A DNA stretch of 64,000 bases from DASUAS01 sp963841415 (GTDB lineage Bacteria; Actinomycetota; Acidimicrobiia; IMCC26256; DASPTH01). The notes below the pieces were generated by a model. The model saw only the letters and a program-made list of their open reading frames with translations, ran no database searches and had not been told where the DNA came from. Shown here one piece after another: positions 7,746 through 15,904 of this stretch. Location: NCBI GenBank assembly GCA_963841415.1, contig CAWJCN010000004.1, positions 1 to 64,000 on the forward strand. The letters are read 5' to 3'. Numbering within the stretch: position 1 is the first letter of the stretch; each line of letters begins with the position of its first letter. Made by a program: the position numbers and the translations under genes.

Positions 7746-8936
7746 ATGGGGAACCGGTTGCGGGTGTCGATGCGCGGATGCGCGCACATGGTGGGTGGTT
7801 TGGGTCCGGGTATCGAGTTCGAGCCGACTCCGTTGGCCGTCGCACCGGCATTGGCCGACGCCACGGTTGCGTTGGTGACGACCGCGGCGCTGATGCATCC
7901 GGGCGAACCATGGTCGGCGGGAACCCACGAGTACCGCGTGTTCGGTCGGGATGAATTGGACGACATCATCGTCGGTCACAACTCGACGAATTTCGATCGT
8001 GCCGGGTACATCGCCGATCGCAATGTGGTTTTCCCGATCGACCGTCTTATCGAGATGGAAGCCGAGGGAACGATCGGCAAAGTCGCGCCGCACCATTTGG
8101 CGTTCCTCGGCTCTACGTTTGAGCTCTCGACCTTCAAGCTCGACACGGGTCCCGCGGCAGCGAAGCTGTTGCGGGACGAAGGTGTCGACGTCGTGTTGCT
8201 CACTCCGGTCTGACCGCTCTGCACGCGTGCCGTGTGTACGCTCTGCCACGTCTTCAACAACGCCGGTCTCGCTGCTGTCGGAATCGTCTCGGTCCGTCAA
8301 CAAGCCGAGGCGATCGCGCCGCCGCGGGCGTTGTATTGCGATTTTCCGCTCGGGCGACCGCTCGGCAAGCCACGCGACCCGTCCTATCAGCGCCGCGTGC
8401 TCGACGCCGCGTTCGCGTTGCTCGAACGCACCGATGAGCCGTTCATCGCCGACTTCCCGGACGTCATCACCGACGACGCCGACATGCCGCTCACCTGCCC
8501 ACTCCCACCTCGACACGATCCTCAACGCGCATCCCGCGGTGGATGAGGCCGCGGGCTGCGGCCAGCATGGCAGCGTACGTCACCGCGAATGGCGCGACGC
8601 AGGTGGGTCGCGTCGTGACACCAGACCAAATCGCTGACGCCATCATGTTGTTCGTCGGCAGTGGCCGACAACGGCGTGCACTGGAAGTCGGTCGCGTGGC
8701 CGGGCAAGGACCTGTTGGCAACGCTCATGGACATCCGGCTCTACTACGAAGAGGCGGCTTTCGCGCTGGCCGATCACGTTCCTGGCGCCCATCAAAGCGA
8801 CGCCTGGTTCTACGAGTCCACTGAAATGGGCGCATTGCTGCGACGATTCCAAGCGACCGTCGAATCCCAGGACCCGCCGTTCAAGGGCGGCCCGTACCTG
8901 CTCCCGACCTACCAGCAGCACGAGCCCGGCCCCTGA
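7746..8936 (+). pseudogene. GrdB-like reductase with in-frame TGA, frameshifted
   Basis: Read across frames this matches the glycine/sarcosine/betaine reductase selenoprotein B-like family: VGHNSTNFDR, FPIDRLIEM-x-AEGTIGKVAPHH, LLRDEGVDVVLLTPV, then TGA at 8211-8213, then PLCTR, CDFPLGRPLG, RRVLDAAFALLE, CPLPPR, HPAVDEA, WPGKDLLATLMDIR. The TGA falls exactly at the active-site selenocysteine (U-x-x-C), and coding resumes in the same frame. Four one-base frame changes follow (near 8518, 8555, 8575, 8660), so the present copy looks disabled downstream. Actinobacterial members are poorly characterised, and their substrate is uncertain. The start at ATG 7746 gives an N-terminus of about the expected length. 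Confidence 0.72.
8211..8241 (+). promoter_or_regulatory. Possible selenocysteine codon and SECIS hairpin
   Basis: The TGA at 8211 is followed 11 nt later by GCGT (8225-8228), a 9-nt loop beginning with G, and ACGC (8238-8241). A short hairpin with G at the start of its loop, close downstream of UGA, is the minimal bacterial SECIS pattern. The stem is only 4 bp, so the hairpin alone is weak evidence. The position of the TGA in the U-x-x-C motif is stronger. Confidence 0.4.
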
Positions 8937-9109
8937 ACGTCGATGGCTGTGGCACGCAGCCGAGTGCCCTGTCCCGTCCAACCCTGAACGAAACCGCCGT
9001 CGGGGTCGAGACCGCGGTCGCCCGGACCCGACACCACATCTCCCGACCCGGCGCATCCGTTCCGAGCCGCTGCGCCGTACCAAGACCGAGACTTCCGGAC
9101 AGGAGACGC

Positions 9110-9562
9110 ATGATGATCGTGAACCGAGAGCTCGTCGAGAAGGCACTCACCTCACGGATGCGGGGTCCTGCTGCCGTCGCCACGACCGCGGTCCGCATCG
9201 TCACCGGCGTGTTCTTCATCTCGGTCTCGATCAGCAAGTTCACCGAGCACTCGAAGGAGGTCGCCGACTTCAAGCGTTACGGCGTGCCGATCCCCGAGGT
9301 GGCGGTCTACGTCGTCGGGGCCGTCGAACTGATCGGCGGGATCGCGTTGACGCTGGGGCTGTTGACCCGCCTCGCGGCGCTGTTCCTCGCCGCCGACATG
9401 ATCGGTGCGATCTCGACCGCGGGCCGCGTGGAAGGCGGCAGCTTCAATCTCGGCGTCGCACCGACGCTGCTGGCCGCGATGCTGTTCCTACTGTGGGCCG
9501 GGCCCGGGCTGCTCACGTTGGACCATCGCCTCCTGACGCGCATGTCCTCGGCTGCGACCTGA
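9110..9562 (+). CDS. DoxX family membrane protein
   Basis: A 150-residue protein with four predicted membrane segments (around AAVATTAVRIVTGVFFISVS, VAVYVVGAVELIGGIALTLG, LAALFLAADMIGAI and TLLAAMLFLLWAGPGL), the DoxX layout. The IxxSISKF segment at the end of the first helix is typical. DoxX proteins are broadly annotated as membrane components linked to thiol or oxidative stress; the reaction is not known here. AGGAG lies a few bases before ATG ATG, so translation could start at 9110 or 9113. The gene is intact and stands alone in the island. Confidence 0.75.
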   Translation: MMIVNRELVEKALTSRMRGPAAVATTAVRIVTGVFFISVSISKFTEHSKEVADFKRYGVPIPEVAVYVVGAVELIGGIALTLGLLTRLAALFLAADMIGAISTAGRVEGGSFNLGVAPTLLAAMLFLLWAGPGLLTLDHRLLTRMSSAAT

Positions 9563-9594
9563 ACCACCTCTGGGGCTACGCGCGGGCAAGGCTC

Positions 9595-9745
9595 CGATCC
9601 CTGCAACGTTCTTCCGCACGATCACCGACCGTCGACGATGAAAGTCGATCCCCACATACCGTCGATCCATAGGGGCCTCCTCCCCTCGCGACGAACGGTT
9701 TGTGGAAACCCCGAGTCTCCAACAAGAACTCGGGATCTTCACCGG
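9595..9745 (-). mobile_element. IS110-family transposase remnant
   Basis: On the minus strand, ATG at 9670, preceded by GGGGAGGAGG, opens MDRRYVGIDFHRRRSVIVRK, the characteristic N-terminus of IS110-family DEDD transposases (the D in GID is the first catalytic acidic residue). After roughly 24 residues the similarity stops, so only the 5' end of the element remains. Upstream, CCGAGT...ACTCGG (9711-9733) forms a hairpin that may belong to the element's left end. Confidence 0.6.
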
Positions 9746-9874
9746 GAGCGGAGGCCCCGCTCCTTCATCACGTCAGTTCTGCGTGGCGTGCCGCGCCCTG
9801 ATGGGCAGGGAGTGGCCGCGTCCGCGGTCGGTCCACGGTCGTGGCCCGTTGGGACTCTTGCCTAGGCTCGAACC

Positions 9875-10276
9875 ATGAGCGAGCCGAACCTGACCCCGTC
9901 CACCGAGCAGGTGCAGCGGCTGCTCGCCGCGCCCGATGCGGGCCCAGTCGTGATGCTCAACCTCTTGCGATACCGCGACAAGGCCTCCGACGGCAGCGGC
10001 CGGTCCGGCCGGGAGGCCTATATGGATTACGGCGCCCTGGTGATGCCCATGATCGAGGCCCTGGGCGGAAGCGTCTTGGTGTACGCCGCGGCCGGGCCCA
10101 CCCTCATCGGCCCCGCCGACGAGGAGTGGGACGAGATGATTGTGGTGCAGTACCCGAGCCGGGCGGCGTTCCTCGACATGGTAGGCAGCGCCAAGTACCA
10201 GTCCGCCCACAACAACCGGGAGGCCGCGCTCGCCGATAGCCGCCTCATTCCCACCACACGCGCCGACGGGGGCTGA
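9875..10276 (+). CDS. DUF1330-like protein
   Basis: A 133-residue single-domain protein of the ferredoxin-like alpha/beta barrel type. Landmarks are VVMLNLLRYRD near residue 30, GREAYMDYGALVMPMIEALGG, WDEMIVVQYPSRAAFLDMV and YQSAHNNREAALADSRLIP, the usual DUF1330 succession. The function of the family is unknown; the fold resembles small oxygenases and dimeric stress proteins. TAGGCT lies 6 nt before the ATG, so the mRNA is probably leaderless. It is intact and lies near the integrase end of the island. Confidence 0.75.
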   Translation: MSEPNLTPSTEQVQRLLAAPDAGPVVMLNLLRYRDKASDGSGRSGREAYMDYGALVMPMIEALGGSVLVYAAAGPTLIGPADEEWDEMIVVQYPSRAAFLDMVGSAKYQSAHNNREAALADSRLIPTTRADGG

Positions 10277-10760
10277 CCACCCGGAGCACGCGGGATGCGG
10301 CGGTAGGTCTACAGATTTGCCTCGGACCGCTCGTCCGATTGCCTGGACCGCTCGTCCCGCCAGCCTCGACGACACACAGACCCACGACACACGTGCGCAC
10401 GCGCCCGGACCCACGTGCACGCGATGTGCCTGATGGAGGCGGCCCACCATGCCGCACCCGCCACGCAAGAAACCAGGCAAACCACACGAGCGTCACCTAC
10501 CCGGCGACCCGCACAGAACACCGGCCACGACAGCCCCGCAGGGCGGCGCGGAACCGGCGTTCTGAGCGGGTGACAGGCCATCGGTACGACGAGTTCGCTT
10601 GGCGTGGAGGTCTACTCGGGTCGGGTTGCGGTGCCGCATGCGAGCAGTGGCTCGTCGGGTTGGTGACCCTGCGGCTCGGCAGCATGACCTGCAGTTCTCA
10701 GCGGCTTCTTCCGATGTCTTCCACCGGCCGGCACTGGGCCGACCCGAAATGGAGGACGTC
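10277..10760. other. Non-coding stretch before the integrase
   Basis: About 480 bases with no supported gene. GGACCGCTCGTCC occurs twice close together around 10323-10360. The rest looks like ordinary high-GC DNA with stops in all frames. The integrase promoter should lie at its right end, but I could not assign one. Confidence 0.4.
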
Positions 10761-11934
10761 ATGCGGGGTTACGTCGCGCGTAAGGGTGACCGCTTCTACG
10801 CGGTGATCTACGAGGGCATTGATCCGATCACGGGGCGGGAACGTCGCCGTTGGCATCCCGCCGGCACGGACCGGGCCGCGGCCGAGGAGATCGCCACCGA
10901 GCTCGCCGAGCGTCGACGACGTGACGGCGGACGCGAGCGCAGCAGCCTCAACTTGGCCGTGTACCTGACCCAGCGGTGGCTGCCGTCCAAACAACTGGCG
11001 CTGCGCGCCAGCACGTTCGACTCCTACCGGCGCGTCATCGACCTGCACGTCATCCCGCGCATCGGCCGTGTGCCCCTTCGACAGCTGCGCGCGGATCACT
11101 TCGAACGGCTGTACGCCGAGCTGCTCGACGGCGGCCGCGCCAACAGCACAGGTGGGCTCCACAACAAGACCGTCGTCGAGATCCACATGATCCTGCGTCG
11201 AGCGCTCGACGATGCAGTGCGCCGCGGCTTGCTGGTCGTCAACCCGGCGAAGATCGCGCACGCACCGAAGCGCCGTCCCCTGTCGAGCAACACCTCGAGG
11301 GTGTGGACACGCCAAGCAACTGCAGGAGTTCCTGACCTCAACGAGAGAACACCGCTATCACGCCGCGCTGTGGGTCACCGCCAACACCGGTATGCGCCGT
11401 GGCGAGGTCCTCGGCCTCCGCTGGGGCGACGTCGACTTCGACACCGCGTGTCTCTCCGTCACCCGATCGCTGATCTCCATCGGCTACGAGCTCCATGAGA
11501 CGCGCGGCAAGTCCCGCACCGCGCGGCGGTCAATCAACCTCGACTCGAGGACCGTCGACGTGCTGCACCGGTGGCGAGACCAGCGCGAAGCAGAGGATCC
11601 CGAGTTCGATCGCAATGACCTCGACGGCCACGTGTTCTGTCGCCCGAACGGCGCACCCACGCATCCGCAGCTGCTCTCCGACGCGTTCAAAAAGCTGGTG
11701 CGACGATCGGGGCAGCCGCGGATCCGGTTCCACGATCTCCGACACACCCACGCCACCCTGCTGCTCAAAGCGGGCGTACCCATCAAGGTCGTCAGCGAGC
11801 GACTCGGCCACTCGACGCCCGGTTTCACGATGGCGACCTACCAGCACGTGATCCCCGGCATGCAAGAAGAAGCCGCGCGGACCTTCGCCGGCATCCTCGA
11901 CGCGTGCGCCGCTCTACCGGCTTCTACCCGGTAG
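10761..11934 (+). pseudogene. Tyrosine recombinase (integrase), one frameshift
   Basis: The N-terminal part has the arm-binding start and the SAM-like core-binding domain (YLTQRWLPSKQLALRASTFD, HVIPRIGRVPLRQL). The catalytic part has TGMRRGEVLGLRWGDVDFD (first catalytic Arg), a conserved Lys region, FHDLRHTHATLLLKAG (H-x-x-R), LGHSTPGFTMATYQHV (H and the nucleophilic Tyr). A one-base insertion near 11310 shifts the frame between VWT and AKQLQEFL, splitting the two domains. The start at ATG 10761 is supported by GGAGG with a 5-nt spacer. It ends 73 bp from the intact tRNA, the usual place for the integrase of a tRNA-integrated island. If the shift is real, the island cannot excise by its own enzyme. 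Confidence 0.85.
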
Positions 11935-11962
11935 AAGTGTCGGTAGAACGCACTCCGACACG

Positions 11963-11993
11963 CAGAGGCCCCGGTCCCAAGGCAGGGCCTCTG
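11963..11993. terminator. Hairpin between integrase and tRNA gene
   Basis: CAGAGGCCC and GGGCCTCTG form a perfect 9-bp stem around a 13-nt loop. It separates the converging integrase (plus) and initiator tRNA (minus) genes and could terminate both. It probably replaced the original tRNA terminator, now displaced to 283-309, when the island inserted. Confidence 0.6.
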
Positions 11994-12007
11994 ACCTGCT
12001 GATTCGA

Positions 12008-12084
<77 letters not shown>

Positions 12085-12175
12085 GCGGACCAGACACGGT
12101 AGCAAAGGAACACCTCGTGCGCCCAGGCTCGGCGGACGCGTCATGCTTGCCCACGGCATCGGGTACAGGCAGGCG

Positions 12176-13078
12176 ATGGACTCACAGCTCTCGGCGCGAG
12201 GCGTCTCCCAGCGGTTCGGTGACCGCGTGGTGCTCGACGAGGTCGATCTCGACGTGCCCGCCGGACGCGTCGTCGGCCTGCTCGGACCGAACGGCGCCGG
12301 CAAGACGACCCTGATGCGGATCCTCTTCGGTGTGCTCCCGGCGGATGCGGGCACCCTCACCTGGCGTGACCGCGCCGTCACCAGCGCGGACCGGCGCGGG
12401 TGGGGCTACATGCCCCAGGAGCGCGGCCTCTACCGCGACATGCGGGTGCTCGATCTCCTGGTGTGGATCGCGCGCCTCCACGGCCTCGAGCGCGCCGACG
12501 GACGCCGACGCGCGGTGGCGCTGCTCGAGCAGCTCGACCTCGTCGAACGCACGCGCGACAAGATCTCCACGCTGTCGGGCGGCATGGCCCAACGCGTGCA
12601 GCTCGCGGCGGCGATGGTGCACGGGCCGGATCTCCTGGTGCTCGACGAGCCGTTCGCCGGGCTCGACCCGGTGGCCGTCCGCTTCCTGTCCGACGTGATC
12701 ACCGCGCACACCCGCGCCGGTCGCAATCTCCTCTTCTCGAGCCATCAGCTCGACCTGGTCGAAGATCTGTGCGAGACGATCACGCTGCTGCACCAGGGCC
12801 GGATCGTGTTGCACGGCGACCTCCGCACGCTCAAGGCCGAGAGCCCGAACCGCTGGCTGCGCGTCGACACCGCGGTCGACCCGTCGTGGATCGACCAGAC
12901 GACGTCGGAGATCGCATCGAGCGACGCCAGCGGCACGCGGTTGCGACTCGCCCCCCTCGCCGATCCCGGCACGGTGCTCGACGACATCCGTCGTCACACC
13001 CGGCTCGACGACTTCGGAGTGGAAGCACCGAGCCTGTCCGAGCTGTTCCTCGAAGCGGCCGGCACGGAGGCCGCGTGA
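12176..13078 (+). CDS. ABC exporter ATPase (NatA-like)
   Basis: A 300-residue ATPase of an ABC-2 type exporter: Walker A GPNGAGKTT near residue 40, Q-loop region YMPQERGLY, signature LSGGMAQR, Walker B LLVLDEPFAGLDP, and switch His in LLFSSHQLDLVED. A C-terminal extension of about 80 residues follows, as in NatA and BcrA relatives. The start ATG 12176 leaves the tRNA gene free and gives the usual N-terminus (RGVSQRFGDRVVLDEVDL). Its stop overlaps the permease GTG by four bases (GTGA), so the two are translationally coupled. The substrate is unknown; sodium or drug export is typical of the family. Confidence 0.85.
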   Translation: MDSQLSARGVSQRFGDRVVLDEVDLDVPAGRVVGLLGPNGAGKTTLMRILFGVLPADAGTLTWRDRAVTSADRRGWGYMPQERGLYRDMRVLDLLVWIARLHGLERADGRRRAVALLEQLDLVERTRDKISTLSGGMAQRVQLAAAMVHGPDLLVLDEPFAGLDPVAVRFLSDVITAHTRAGRNLLFSSHQLDLVEDLCETITLLHQGRIVLHGDLRTLKAESPNRWLRVDTAVDPSWIDQTTSEIASSDASGTRLRLAPLADPGTVLDDIRRHTRLDDFGVEAPSLSELFLEAAGTEAA

Positions 13079-14244
13079 CCTGGCTGCAGGCGACGCGCCT
13101 CGTTGCAGGACGGGAGCTGCGCGAAGCGTTCCGGCGCAGATCCCTGTGGATCGTGTTCGCGATCCTCTTCATCGGCTCGAGCGTCGCCATGATCCTTCCC
13201 GACGTCCTCGACAGCGGGCGCACGCGCTACGACGTCGCGGTCACGACCGGCAACTCGCAGGAAGCGTCGACCATGTTCGAGTCGGACCTGCGCAACCTGG
13301 CCGGCAACCTCGATGCGTCGGTCACCTTTCGCACCGTCGATGGCCGGGGGCGCGCCCGCAGGCTCGTCGACGACGACGCGGTCGACCTCGCGGTCGTCGG
13401 CAGCGCACCGCCGGTCGTGATCGTCCGGGCGGGCGAGAACGACACGCTGGTCGCGCTCGTGCGCCAGGCCCTCGCGAGTCGCTCCCTCGTGCAGCAACTC
13501 GAGGATGCCGGGCTGAACCAGGCCACCATCGACGAGGTGCTGCGCGCACCAGCCCCGCGCGTCGTCGAGGTCGCGGCCGACGACTCCGACCGACGTGCGT
13601 CGGCGGCGATCCTCTCGCTCGTGCTGTACCTCGTGCTGCTGCTGCTCATGATCCAGGCCGCGAACGGCGTCGCGATCGAGAAGGCGAACCGCATCAGCGA
13701 GGTGCTGCTCGCGGTGGTCAAGCCCACTTCCTTGTTCTTCGGCAAGGTGGTGGGCGTCGGTCTGGTGGGGTTGGCAGGGCTCGCCGCCGGTGCCATCCCG
13801 GTCATGGTGAAGGCGGTAGCCGGCGGCGACCTGCCGACGGGCCTCGGCCCCGCGATCCTCGGCGGCCTGCCCTGGATGATCCTCGGCCTCGTGCTCTACC
13901 TCACGACCGCAGGCGCGCTGGGTGCGTTGATCGAACGTCAGGAAGAGGCGGGTTCAGTGCTCACCCCGCTGAGCCTGCTGCTGATCGGCACGTACGTGCT
14001 CGCGCAGAGCTCGGCCGAAGGCAGCTTCGGTGCCGTGCTCGCCATCTTCCCATTCACGTCGCCGATCGTCATGCCGGCGCGCATCGCGCTCGGCGTGGCC
14101 TCGACGGCGGAGATCGTGGCATCGCTCGCGGTCGGGATCGTGACGGTGCTGTTCGTCGTCCGGCTCGGCGCCGCGATCTACCGGCGCGGCATCGTGCACA
14201 CCGGGCGTCGCCTCCACCTCGGTGAGGCATTGCGGAGCCCCTGA
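13075..14244 (+). CDS. ABC-2 type exporter permease (NatB-like)
   Basis: A 389-residue membrane protein. One N-terminal helix (WIVFAILFIGSSVAMI) is followed by a large extracytoplasmic domain of about 140 residues, then five or so helices starting at LSLVLYLVLLLLMI. EKANRISEVLL after the second helix is the conserved NatB/ABC-2 loop. The GTG start overlaps the ATPase stop. It pairs with the upstream ATPase to form an exporter; substrate not identifiable. Confidence 0.85.
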   Translation: MTWLQATRLVAGRELREAFRRRSLWIVFAILFIGSSVAMILPDVLDSGRTRYDVAVTTGNSQEASTMFESDLRNLAGNLDASVTFRTVDGRGRARRLVDDDAVDLAVVGSAPPVVIVRAGENDTLVALVRQALASRSLVQQLEDAGLNQATIDEVLRAPAPRVVEVAADDSDRRASAAILSLVLYLVLLLLMIQAANGVAIEKANRISEVLLAVVKPTSLFFGKVVGVGLVGLAGLAAGAIPVMVKAVAGGDLPTGLGPAILGGLPWMILGLVLYLTTAGALGALIERQEEAGSVLTPLSLLLIGTYVLAQSSAEGSFGAVLAIFPFTSPIVMPARIALGVASTAEIVASLAVGIVTVLFVVRLGAAIYRRGIVHTGRRLHLGEALRSP

Positions 14245-15092
14245 TGGAGGCGGCCTGGCCTAGCGTGGCCGAGATGGAACGACCGCGCGAGCACCAGCTC
14301 CCCACCACGGGTGGCGATGCGTCACCTGCGCCCACCGCACCGCCGGCGCGCGAGCCGAGCCACGCCGAACGGTGCCGCACGCTGGTCGCGGGCGAACAGC
14401 GCGGCGCACTCTCGACGCTGGCCGCGGACCCCGCCGGGTACCCGTTCGGCTCCGTCGTGAGCTTCGGGCTCACCGACGACGGCGACCCGCTGTTCTTCGT
14501 CAGCACGATGGCGGAGCACACGCAGAACGCGCTGCGCGACCCGCGCGCGAGCCTGCTCCTGACCGAGCCGGTCCCCGACGGTGCCGATCCGCTGGCGAGC
14601 GGACGCGTCACCCTGCTCGGCCTGCTCGCACCGGTCGCCGACGACGACCGCGACGTCGCCCGCACGCGGTACCTCGAGGCCAACCCGGCCGCGTCGTACT
14701 ACATCGACTTCGGCGACTTCACGTTCCTGCGGCTCACCGTCGACCACATCCGCTACGTCGGCGGCTACGGCCGCATGAGCTGGGTCGGCGCCGCCGCCTA
14801 CAAGCGCGCCGAACCCGATCCCCTCGCCGACGCGGCCGCCGGGATCATCGCCCACATGAACGAGGACCACGCCGACGCGCAGGTGCTGTTCTGCCGGCAC
14901 TTCGCCGAGCTCGACGGCACTCTCGAGGCGTCGATGTCGGCGGTCGACCGCTACGGCTTCGACATGGTCGCGGCGAGCGCCGAGCACCGCACCCCGGTGC
15001 GGTTGGCGTTCCCCGCCGAGTGCTTCACTGGCGACGAGGTGCGCAAGGCCATGGTGACGATGGTGGGCGAGGCGCGCGCCGCTCTCGCCTGA
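14244..15092 (+). CDS. HugZ-like heme/FMN-binding protein with DUF2470
   Basis: A 282-residue protein. The first part is a split-barrel pyridoxamine-phosphate-oxidase-like fold (GALSTLAADPAGYPFGSVVS, DPLFFVSTMAEHTQNALRDP, ASLLLTEPV). The last 90 residues are a DUF2470 domain (IIAHMNEDHADAQVLFCRHF, VDRYGFDMVA, RLAFPAECFTGDEVRKAMV). This combination is the HugZ/HutZ family, implicated in heme degradation or heme-dependent functions. The ATG at 14244 overlaps the permease stop by one base; an alternative ATG is at 14274. The N-terminal 35 residues are proline-rich and probably disordered. Confidence 0.8.
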   Translation: MEAAWPSVAEMERPREHQLPTTGGDASPAPTAPPAREPSHAERCRTLVAGEQRGALSTLAADPAGYPFGSVVSFGLTDDGDPLFFVSTMAEHTQNALRDPRASLLLTEPVPDGADPLASGRVTLLGLLAPVADDDRDVARTRYLEANPAASYYIDFGDFTFLRLTVDHIRYVGGYGRMSWVGAAAYKRAEPDPLADAAAGIIAHMNEDHADAQVLFCRHFAELDGTLEASMSAVDRYGFDMVAASAEHRTPVRLAFPAECFTGDEVRKAMVTMVGEARAALA

Positions 15093-15102
15093 GCGAGCCG
15101 CT

Positions 15103-15501
15103 TCATCCGTCGTCGATGGTGAGGCCTACGACCTCCGCGACCGGGACGAGGTCGACGTCGCGCGCAAGCAGAATCGCGTCGTGACGCGCCGCCACCGATG
15201 CGATCATGCAGTCGACCATTCCTCGAGGCGTGACGCCGAACCGCCGACACCGTCGGTAGATGCTCGCCGCGGCGTCGAAATCGATGACCGGATCGAACCG
15301 CAGGAGCTCGAAACGACCGAGCAGACGGCGGAGCTCGGCTTGACGACGGTCGTCGCGTACCCCGGCGAGCACTTCCATCACGACTGGCTCGGTGACGACC
15401 AGCGGGCCGTCACCTTCGACCAGCGCGGTCAGCCGCCGGTCGACCGGACTTCCCGTCGCACGGTCGTACTCGATCCATGCGGACGAGTCGGCCAGGATCA
15501 T
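15103..15501 (-). CDS. vapC: PIN-domain ribonuclease toxin (VapC)
   Basis: A 132-residue PIN domain. Acidic residues typical of the active site are D5 (LADSSAWIEY), E43 (EPVVMEVLAGV), D97 (GMVDCMIASVA) and D115 (LLARDVDLVPVA). PIN toxins cut tRNA or rRNA and are neutralised by the VapB partner, encoded immediately upstream with a TGATG stop-start overlap. The motifs and pairing make the identification firm; the RNA target is unknown. Confidence 0.88.
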   Translation of the reverse strand: MILADSSAWIEYDRATGSPVDRRLTALVEGDGPLVVTEPVVMEVLAGVRDDRRQAELRRLLGRFELLRFDPVIDFDAAASIYRRCRRFGVTPRGMVDCMIASVAARHDAILLARDVDLVPVAEVVGLTIDDG

Positions 15502-15746
15502 CAGGGACCTGCGTCGTCGGGGAGATGGTCGATCGCGTGGGAGCCCCGCATCGCAAGGGCCTCTTCACGCGTCATCGGCTGCCCGGCGAGATGACGAAGC
15601 GCCATGTCGACGGCCTCGGTCTTGGTGTGGAGGCCGAAGCGATCCATGATCGCCTTCACGTAGCGATCCTCGAGTTCGATGTTGGTGCGGACGCGGACGA
15701 TGCACCAATCATACACCTGACGTGTAGGAGACGTGTACCGGCTCAT
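15501..15746 (-). CDS. vapB: VapB-type antitoxin
   Basis: An 81-residue antitoxin of the VapB/DUF2191 type: VRVRTNIELEDRYVKAIMDR, then TKTEAVDMALRHLAG, the ribbon-helix-helix pattern, followed by a short toxin-binding tail. The stop overlaps the vapC ATG by one base. The start is uncertain: ATG 15746 or GTG 15716 fit, and there is no start codon after 15716 before the conserved core. Two GACGTGTA boxes (around 15719-15736) overlap the start region and could be the operator of the pair. Confidence 0.8.
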   Translation of the reverse strand: MSRYTSPTRQVYDWCIVRVRTNIELEDRYVKAIMDRFGLHTKTEAVDMALRHLAGQPMTREEALAMRGSHAIDHLPDDAGP

Positions 15747-15904
15747 GGCGCCGGCGCCTCCGGACATCCGGAGGTTCGAAGGGGATGGTGCGTTCCGGCG
15801 CCGTGGATCCGATCCAGAGCGATCTCCACGTGTCGCCCGCGGCAAGACGCGCACCTCGCAGATGGTCGGAGAGCGCCCGAGGGGTGTGACAGTCTTCCCG
15901 TTTC

